Assembly: GCA_958422845.1 (NCBI GenBank)
Contig: CATZPU010000019.1
Location: 1 to 10,794, forward strand
Reading direction: 5' to 3'
DNA from: an uncultured Lachnospiraceae bacterium
GTDB lineage: Bacteria; Bacillota; Clostridia; Lachnospirales; Lachnospiraceae
DNA: 10,794 nucleotides
This document shows, in pieces, positions 6,094 to 10,794 of the stretch. The position numbers and the translations under genes are program-made. Under the pieces are notes generated by a model. That model searched no databases and was not told where the DNA came from. It worked only from the letters and a program-made list of their open reading frames with translations. How positions within the stretch are numbered: position 1 is the stretch's first letter; the number at the start of each line of letters is the position of its first letter.

Positions 6094-7472
6094 CGAATAC
6101 ACAGATACGGTCGCTGCTCGAAGCGCAGAAAAAATTTTATAAAACAGGCGCTACAATACCGGTGGATTTTCGCGTGGGACAGCTTAAGAAGCTGTATGGC
6201 GCAGTAAAGAAATACGAAGAGGAAATAAATGACGCGCTGAGATCGGATCTCGGAAAGAGTCATTTCGAGAGCTTCATGTGCGAGAGCGGGCTTGTCCTCT
6301 CGGAAATATCGTACATGATCCGTCATACGAGGCGTTTTGCGCGAAAAAAGACGGTGCACACGCCGCTTGCCCAGTTTGCTTCTCACAGCTATACGCAGGC
6401 TGTCCCATATGGCAATACGCTGATTATGAGTCCGTGGAATTATCCGTTTCTGCTGACGATTGATCCGCTTGCAGATGCGATCGCTGCGGGAAATACTGCG
6501 ATCGTAAAGCCGAGCGCCTATTCTCCTGCTACGAGCCGCATTGTAGAGAAGATCATAACGGAGTGCTTTGCACCGGAATACGTGGCAGTGGTGACAGGCG
6601 GAAGGGCGGAAAATGCGGCTCTTCTCGAACAGAAATTTGATCTTGTCTTTTTTACAGGCAGTCAGGCGGTCGGCAGGGAGGTGCTGCGCCATACGGCAGA
6701 GCATCTGACTCCGGCAGTGCTGGAACTTGGAGGCAAGAGTCCGTGTATTGTGGATGGCAGCGCGAATCTTTCTCTGGCGGCAAAAAGAATCGTATTCGGG
6801 AAATATTTAAATTGCGGACAGACCTGTGTGGCTCCTGATTATGTGCTGTGCGAGAGTGAAGTGAAGGAGCGGTTTATCGCAGAGGTGATAAAAGAGATAA
6901 AACGGCAGTATGGAGAAAAGCCGCTGCAAAACGGTGACTACGGTAAGATCATCAATGAAAAGCATTTTTCGCGTCTTTGCGCTCTGATCGATCCTGATAA
7001 GGTAGTGATCGGAGGCGAGATGAACGAAAAAACGAATCAGATCGCGCCGACCGTGATGGATCGTGTGACAGAGGAAGATGCGGTGATGGGCGAAGAGATA
7101 TTCGGACCGATCCTGCCGATTCTGACCTTTGGAGATTTTGACGATATGCTTGATTCGCTGAAAGACAAGGAGAAGCCGCTTGCTCTGTATCTGTTCTCAA
7201 GCGACAAAAAACATATCAAAAGAGTGACGCAGGAGTTGTCTTACGGCGGCGGCTGCATCAACGACGTCCTCATCCATCTGGCTACGAGCGAAATGGGCTT
7301 TGGCGGCGTCGGGGAGAGCGGCATGGGAAGTTATCACGGGAAATGCGGCTTTGCGGCGTTTTCGCATGAAAAGTCTGTCGTAGATAAAAAGACATGGCTC
7401 GACCTGCCGATCCGTTATCAGCCGTATAAGAACAAACTATATGAAAGACTTCTGCATTTATTTTTGCGGTGA
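6090..7472 (+). CDS. NAD(P)-dependent aldehyde dehydrogenase (class 3-like)
   Basis: Oxidises an aldehyde to its acid; 460 residues, the short length typical of ALDH3/fatty or aromatic aldehyde dehydrogenases. Visible sites: SPWNYPF at 114-120 with Asn117, the cofactor loop FFTGSQAVGR (187-196), Glu212 in LELGGKSP, nucleophile Cys246 in NCGQTCVAPD and EEIFGP at 335-340. All catalytic residues are present. The C-terminus (YQPYKNKLYERLLHLFLR) is basic and hydrophobic, like the membrane-associating tails of ALDH3 members. It shares ATGA with the upstream alcohol dehydrogenase stop and has GGAG at 6077-6080. The pair could carry an alcohol through aldehyde to acid, or detoxify an aldehyde. A CoA-acylating role is unlikely for this class. 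Confidence 0.94.
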   Translation: MTNTQIRSLLEAQKKFYKTGATIPVDFRVGQLKKLYGAVKKYEEEINDALRSDLGKSHFESFMCESGLVLSEISYMIRHTRRFARKKTVHTPLAQFASHSYTQAVPYGNTLIMSPWNYPFLLTIDPLADAIAAGNTAIVKPSAYSPATSRIVEKIITECFAPEYVAVVTGGRAENAALLEQKFDLVFFTGSQAVGREVLRHTAEHLTPAVLELGGKSPCIVDGSANLSLAAKRIVFGKYLNCGQTCVAPDYVLCESEVKERFIAEVIKEIKRQYGEKPLQNGDYGKIINEKHFSRLCALIDPDKVVIGGEMNEKTNQIAPTVMDRVTEEDAVMGEEIFGPILPILTFGDFDDMLDSLKDKEKPLALYLFSSDKKHIKRVTQELSYGGGCINDVLIHLATSEMGFGGVGESGMGSYHGKCGFAAFSHEKSVVDKKTWLDLPIRYQPYKNKLYERLLHLFLR

Positions 7473-7484
7473 GGCGGTGTCAGA

Positions 7485-7503
7485 CGCGTGCCGACGGCGC
7501 GCG
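7485..7503 (+). other. GC-rich stem-loop between aldehyde dehydrogenase and DegV genes
   Basis: CGCGTGCC (7485-7492) pairs with GGCGCGCG (7496-7503) over a GAC loop, eight pairs including one G-U. No T-run follows, so full termination is unlikely. It may mark an RNA processing point or dampen read-through. I see no convincing promoter between it and the DegV start. Confidence 0.5.
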
Positions 7504-7541
7504 GCCTCTCATCGGGGAAGAAAGGCATCATAAAAAAGAAG

Positions 7542-7547
7542 AAAGGA
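7542..7547 (+). promoter_or_regulatory. Ribosome binding site deciding the DegV start
   Basis: AAAGGA lies 8 bases before the ATG at 7556. The upstream in-frame GTG at 7469 would add 29 arginine-rich residues encoded by the hairpin region, and DegV proteins begin directly with the strand leading to DSTTDL. Confidence 0.8.
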
Positions 7548-7555
7548 ACAGAAAT

Positions 7556-8395
7556 ATGAAGACCAGAATTATTGTAGATTCAACGACAGACCTTATGCCG
7601 GAATACAGGGAGCGCGTGCGTGTCGTTCCGCTGACGCTGCGTTTTGGAGATAAGGAGTATATAGACGGGGTAACGATCGATCATAAGACATTTTACGAGA
7701 AGCTGATAGAGACAGACGTGCTTCCGACAACGAGTCAGGCGACTCCGGCTGCCTTTGAACAGGAATATGAAGCGGCAAAGGCTGCAAATGAGGCGGCAGT
7801 CGTTATCACACTTTCCTCAAAGCTTTCCGGCACATACCAGAGCGCTGTGATCGCGGCGGCGGATTATGAAAATATTTTTGTCGTCGACAGCGAGACGGCA
7901 GCGATCGGAGGCGGTATCCTGACGGAACTTGCGCTTAAGTATCTGGACGAGGGAATGGATGCTGAGGCGATCGCAGAACAGCTTGAAAAGGACAAAAAGA
8001 AGATTCTGATCGTTGCACTCGTAGATACACTGGAATATCTGAAAAAGGGCGGGCGTATTTCCAAGGCAGTCGCTTTCGCAGGCACGCTTCTGAACATGAA
8101 GCCTGTCCTTTCTGTGGCAGGCGGCGAGATCGCGATGCTCGGAAAAGCACGCGGCTCTAAGATGGGAAATAATCTTCTGGTGCAGGAGATCGAAAAAGCG
8201 GGCGGCGTAGATTTTGGGAAGCCTGTACTGCTCGGCTATACGGGGCTTTCAGATGCGCTTCTGCAAAAGTATATTGAGGACAGCAGAAGGCTTTGGGAGA
8301 AGGGGCTTTCAGAGGTTCGTTATACGACGATCGGCAGTGTGATCGGCACGCATGCGGGGCCGGGGGCGATCGCGGCGGCATTTTTCAAGAGCTAG
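7556..8395 (+). CDS. DegV-family (FakB-type) fatty-acid-binding protein
   Basis: Cytoplasmic lipid-binding protein of 279 residues, the usual DegV length. In studied Firmicutes, FakB proteins hold a fatty acid while the kinase FakA phosphorylates it for phospholipid synthesis. Family motifs are clear: DSTTDL near the N-terminus, TTSQATPAAFE, SSKLSGTYQSA, then DTLEYLKKGGRIS and LLNMKPVLSV in the second half. No FakA kinase gene is in the window. It lies 83 bases after the aldehyde dehydrogenase with no U-tailed terminator between, so it may be co-transcribed. If so, a fatty acid produced by the dehydrogenases would be its natural ligand, which is an inference. Which acyl chain it binds cannot be told. 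Confidence 0.92.
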   Translation: MKTRIIVDSTTDLMPEYRERVRVVPLTLRFGDKEYIDGVTIDHKTFYEKLIETDVLPTTSQATPAAFEQEYEAAKAANEAAVVITLSSKLSGTYQSAVIAAADYENIFVVDSETAAIGGGILTELALKYLDEGMDAEAIAEQLEKDKKKILIVALVDTLEYLKKGGRISKAVAFAGTLLNMKPVLSVAGGEIAMLGKARGSKMGNNLLVQEIEKAGGVDFGKPVLLGYTGLSDALLQKYIEDSRRLWEKGLSEVRYTTIGSVIGTHAGPGAIAAAFFKS

Positions 8396-8452
8396 GAAAG
8401 TTCCAACCACTTTGCAGATATCGCACATAAGTAGTCAAAATACAAAATAAAT

Positions 8453-8500
8453 CCCGCAGTCTGCGGCACTGCGTATGAGATGCGTGCTGTAGGCTGCGGG
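8453..8500. terminator. Long bidirectional terminator hairpin between DegV and cell-wall hydrolase genes
   Basis: CCCGCAG (8453-8459) pairs with CTGCGGG (8494-8500), and pairing continues inward through TCTGCG/TGTAGG, GCAC/GTGC and GCGT/ATGC to a 5-base loop. That gives about 21 pairs with a few G-U and one bulged T. T-rich DNA follows on both sides: GTATTTACTTTC on + and ATTTATTTTGTATTTTG on -. It sits between two convergent genes and can end both. The - strand has the better U-tract. Confidence 0.8.
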
Positions 8501-8523
8501 GTATTTACTTTCTGATATGTATT

Positions 8524-10494
8524 CTAGTACCAGTAACGTACGGCGCGGATCGGCGTCTGGTAATCATAGTTCGATACCTTAATGCCGCCTGCCGGATACG
8601 GCTGCGAGTTGCTTGCGTGGACGAGCTTGCCGTTCCCCATGTAGATGCCTACGTGGGAAGCGTAAGGCGGATTGCTTGAACCATAGAAGATCAGGTCGCC
8701 CGGCTGGATACTTGCCATATCCACAACGATTGCTTTTTTGTATCCTAACTTGCTGTAATAATCATTCGGCCCTTTCATCTGATCGTCTGCGACGCGCATC
8801 AGACTGATATTAAAATTCTTGAATACAGTCTGGACGAAGCCGGAGCAGTCGGCGCCGTTTGTCAGGCTTGTGCCGCCGTAGACGTACTTATTGCCGACGT
8901 AATTCAGTGCGAAATTGACGATCCTGCCGCCGAGCGTGGCGTCTGATACCTTCAGACTCTCTTCGGCAATGACAACGCCGTTTTTGTTGATCGTATACTG
9001 CTTTGAACCGACTACGATCGTCATCTGTGTAGCCAGACGACCGTCCGGATAGAAGTAGTATTTTTTGCTTCCGATGTCCTGTATGCCTGTTACCATAGCG
9101 CCTGTGGAGGCAAAGTAATATTTGCTGTTATTTATGGTATACCATCCGGTCACCATATTGGCGTTGGCATCAAAGTAATACTTAATGCCGTTGACGGTCG
9201 TCCATCCGGTCGTCTTTTCCTGACCGGTGCGTGCGCCGTCCGGTCCGACGTAATACTTGCCGATCCATGTATTCTTCGCCATCTTTCCGGTATTCTGGAA
9301 ATAATAATACTTTCCTCTTATTTTCACCCATTTATTTTTGGCTGCCTTGCCGCTTTTGCGGAAGTAGTAGGTGTCCGCACCGATGTCGATTTTTGTGTTT
9401 TTGGCTTTTGCGCCTGTCGTCGGATCGAAGTAGTAGAGATGCTTCCCGACAGCCGAGAGACCTTTGAGGACTGCACCCGTACTGGAAGCGTAATACTTGC
9501 CGGACCACAGCCAGCGTCCTTTCTGGAGCTGTCCCCTGACATTGAGGAAATACCTCTGATTGTTCGCGGTAAGCCATCCGGTTCTTTTGTTTCCTGTCTG
9601 TGGATCGAAGTAATACGTATAGCCCTTGACAGTGGTAAAGCCGGAAGCACGTTTTCCGCCCTTCTTCACGTATTTATCGCCGATCCATTTTTTCTTCTGC
9701 ATGACGCCCTTATTGTCAAAGTAATAATAATGACCGCCGTATTTGATCCAGCCGGTCATCTTTCTTCCGTTGGCGTCAAACATATATTTCTTTTTGCCTA
9801 CCTTAGTAAGCCCTGTCGCCATGGCGCCGTTGCTCTTTAGGTATTTGCCGTTCAGCCACTGGCTTTTGAGGATAACGCCTTTGGACGGGCCGGCGAAATA
9901 TGTGCTGCCGCCGATGCGCAGCCATCCCTTTTGTAAAAGTCCTGTCGTCGGGTGGAGATAATACGTCTTTCCGCCGATATTGAGCCAGCCCTTGACTTTA
10001 TTGCTGTTCGTATCGTAATAATACGTCCTGCCTCCGTCTGTCACCCAGCCGACGTTATTCTTGACTCCGGTGTATTTTCCATCGGCTCCAACCCATTTGC
10101 CGTTAATCCATTCATTTACGGCGAGCGTGCCGTCCTCGTGCAGATAGTAGTTTCCTACCCATCTGTCAGCGGCGAGAACGCCGTTCTTGTCCGCGTAGTA
10201 GCGTTTGCCGTCTGCGGCTGTGATCCAGCCTTTCTGCATGATACCTTTTTCATTAAAATAGTACAGCTTTTTATTGATCTCCTGTATGCCGGTCTGCATA
10301 ATTCCCTTGGAATTGAAGTAGTACCAGTATTTATCGATCTGCCGCAGCCCTGTGACGTATCCGGGACTTGCGCTCTGCGTATAGATGATGCCGGATTCAG
10401 TCGTCTTCCATGCCGCGCCCGCTGTCAGAACGGGAGAACAGACGGTGAGAAGCCCTGCAAGAGACAGCATCAGAAATGCCTTGCTTTTCTTCAT
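8524..10494 (-). CDS. Secreted choline-binding-repeat NlpC/P60 cell-wall hydrolase
   Basis: Exported peptidoglycan endopeptidase of 656 residues. Residues 1-28 are a signal peptide (MKKSKAFLMLSLAGLL..., cleavage near TAGAA). From about 47 to 511 run about 22 tandem units of some 20 residues, rich in Gly, Trp, Tyr and Lys (YYF..G.M..GW pattern). These are CW_binding_1-type repeats, which bind choline on teichoic acids or glucans. An NlpC/P60 domain fills residues 521-656: nucleophile Cys550 (ADCSGF), His614 (SHVGIYMG) and His626 (KLVHAS). It probably cleaves stem peptides in wall turnover or cell separation while held on the surface by the repeats. AAAGGA at 10504-10509 precedes the start by 9 bases. 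It is monocistronic, ending at the convergent hairpin. Confidence 0.94.
   Translation of the reverse strand: MKKSKAFLMLSLAGLLTVCSPVLTAGAAWKTTESGIIYTQSASPGYVTGLRQIDKYWYYFNSKGIMQTGIQEINKKLYYFNEKGIMQKGWITAADGKRYYADKNGVLAADRWVGNYYLHEDGTLAVNEWINGKWVGADGKYTGVKNNVGWVTDGGRTYYYDTNSNKVKGWLNIGGKTYYLHPTTGLLQKGWLRIGGSTYFAGPSKGVILKSQWLNGKYLKSNGAMATGLTKVGKKKYMFDANGRKMTGWIKYGGHYYYFDNKGVMQKKKWIGDKYVKKGGKRASGFTTVKGYTYYFDPQTGNKRTGWLTANNQRYFLNVRGQLQKGRWLWSGKYYASSTGAVLKGLSAVGKHLYYFDPTTGAKAKNTKIDIGADTYYFRKSGKAAKNKWVKIRGKYYYFQNTGKMAKNTWIGKYYVGPDGARTGQEKTTGWTTVNGIKYYFDANANMVTGWYTINNSKYYFASTGAMVTGIQDIGSKKYYFYPDGRLATQMTIVVGSKQYTINKNGVVIAEESLKVSDATLGGRIVNFALNYVGNKYVYGGTSLTNGADCSGFVQTVFKNFNISLMRVADDQMKGPNDYYSKLGYKKAIVVDMASIQPGDLIFYGSSNPPYASHVGIYMGNGKLVHASNSQPYPAGGIKVSNYDYQTPIRAVRYWY
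8962..10356 (-). repeat. Tandem cell-wall-binding repeats inside the hydrolase gene
   Basis: About 22 coding units of roughly 60 bases each, diverged in DNA but keeping the protein pattern of aromatic YYF, a turn with G, and a closing GW or KW. Some units are of a shorter type (VGNYYLHEDG, INGKWVGADG, LNGKYLKSNG, IGDKYVKKGG, IGKYYVGPDG) that recurs irregularly among longer units, suggesting block duplication. Confidence 0.85.
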
Positions 10495-10549
10495 AATATG
10501 AAATCCTTTCAGGTTTGTGGTCGGATATTAAAAATTACAAAACTTTTAC

Positions 10550-10563
10550 ATCTTAGTTAAGAT
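10550..10563. promoter_or_regulatory. Small palindrome at the hydrolase promoter
   Basis: ATCTTA-GT-TAAGAT: 6-base arms overlapping the edge of the predicted -10 and the transcription start of the - strand gene. It could be an operator. It is short and AT-rich, so chance is possible. Confidence 0.35.
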
Positions 10564-10590
10564 ACTACCTGATATTTAATAAAAAGTCAA
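10562..10590 (-). promoter_or_regulatory. Promoter of the cell-wall hydrolase gene
   Basis: On the - strand: -35 TTGACT (10590-10585), 17-base spacer, -10 TAGTAT (10567-10562). Transcription would begin near 10555, giving a leader of about 60 bases. Confidence 0.6.
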
Positions 10591-10618
10591 TAACTTATAA
10601 AGTATTGCTTGACTTTTT
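10581..10618. repeat. 10-base inverted repeat in the divergent intergenic region
   Basis: AAAAAGTCAA (10581-10590) and TTGACTTTTT (10609-10618) are perfect inverted copies 18 bases apart. Each arm holds a TTGACT -35-like hexamer facing outward. The left one belongs to a good hydrolase promoter; the right one has no convincing -10 toward trmB. The T-run after the right arm also resembles a weak terminator, but no + strand gene lies upstream to need one. Confidence 0.5.
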
Positions 10619-10644
10619 TTGGATATCTGAGAGAATAAAAAATA

Positions 10645-10706
10645 GCATCGGTACACGGGAAATAAGCCGGATAACGGCATACGTGTACAAGGGATAAGAA
10701 CGGTGC
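10645..10706 (+). ncRNA. Potential folded leader RNA upstream of trmB
   Basis: Three nested helices can form: GCATCG (10645-10650) with CGGTGC (10701-10706, one G-U); GTACACG (10651-10657) with CGTGTAC (10682-10688); and GCCG (10666-10669) with CGGC (10675-10678) closing a GATAA loop. The internal loops are purine-rich (GGAAATAA; AAGGGATAAGAA). The fold ends 31 bases before the trmB start codon. I do not recognise it as a known riboswitch class, and a chance fold is possible. Confidence 0.35.
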
Positions 10707-10737
10707 CAACGATATAAATGATAATGGAGAGTAGAGT

Positions 10738-10794
10738 ATGAGACTGAGAAATATACCGGGATCGCGCGAGGCGATCGCAGCAAGCGAATACGTT
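10738..10794 (+). CDS. trmB: tRNA (guanine-N7-)-methyltransferase, first 19 codons (3' end outside window)
   Basis: Only MRLRNIPGSREAIAASEYV is visible. It matches the characteristic N-terminus of clostridial TrmB, which uses S-adenosylmethionine to methylate guanine 46 of tRNAs. The ATG follows GGAG (10726-10729) by 8 bases. It is divergent from the cell-wall hydrolase gene. The catalytic part lies beyond the window, so the call rests on the N-terminal signature alone. Confidence 0.75.
   Translation, partial: MRLRNIPGSREAIAASEYV

Noticed and set aside
7469..7555. In-frame GTG extending DegV by 29 residues
   Set aside because: It overlaps the ALDH stop and encodes an arginine-rich stretch from the GC hairpin; AAAGGA and the family N-terminus support 7556.
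8962..10356. Regular repeats as a possible CRISPR array
   Set aside because: The units are coding, diverged and contiguous, with no identical repeats separated by unique spacers.
9952..10560. Open frame of 202 codons on the + strand opposite the hydrolase 5' end
   Set aside because: It is antisense to a well-supported repeat gene, and its composition mirrors the repeats; no family resemblance or ribosome site was seen. The same applies to the open frame at 9439-9840.
10595..10783. Short - strand open frame opposite the trmB start
   Set aside because: It overlaps the trmB start and the leader, and no recognisable protein features are present.

Overview
The window looks like chromosomal DNA of a Gram-positive anaerobic gut clostridium, probably Lachnospiraceae-like. 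This rests on the strong AAGGAG-type ribosome sites, the low-to-middling GC, a clostridial-type HPr-like small protein, a ROK repressor beside a CUT2 sugar transporter, a DegV protein and a secreted choline-binding-repeat NlpC/P60 hydrolase. The taxon is inferred from family resemblance; no marker gene is complete enough to prove it.

Layout. (1) 1-2967, + strand: the 3' end of an AT-rich CUT2 (ribose/xylose/galactose-type) ABC transporter operon. It holds the C-terminal half of the ATPase, the permease, the sugar-binding protein and a small HPr-like protein that lacks the phosphorylatable histidine but keeps the regulatory serine. A bidirectional terminator at 2982-3031 closes it. (2) 3055-4182, - strand: a convergent ROK-family repressor, the likely local regulator of the transporter. 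(3) 4347-8395, + strand: a visibly more GC-rich unit of MarR regulator, Fe-type alcohol dehydrogenase, class-3-like aldehyde dehydrogenase and DegV fatty-acid-binding protein. It is driven by a promoter carrying two matching palindromes (TTGTTGA-N4-TCAACAA type) that probably bind the MarR protein. (4) 8453-8500: a long bidirectional terminator hairpin. (5) 8524-10494, - strand: a 656-residue secreted cell-wall hydrolase with about 22 choline/glucan-binding-type repeats and a C-terminal NlpC/P60 domain. (6) 10495-10794: a divergent intergenic region with back-to-back promoter-like elements and a potentially folded leader, then the first 19 codons of trmB.

How the parts fit. Region 1-2 is a self-contained sugar uptake cassette with its own repressor and a possible Crh-like signalling protein. 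In region 3 the two dehydrogenases could interconvert an alcohol, its aldehyde and the acid. The membrane-seeking termini of both enzymes and the DegV (FakB-type) neighbour make a long-chain lipid aldehyde or alcohol a reasonable, unproven substrate. The most unusual items are the His-less HPr-like protein, the paired MarR operators on a fatty-aldehyde-like module, a binding protein with no lipobox, and the folded trmB leader.
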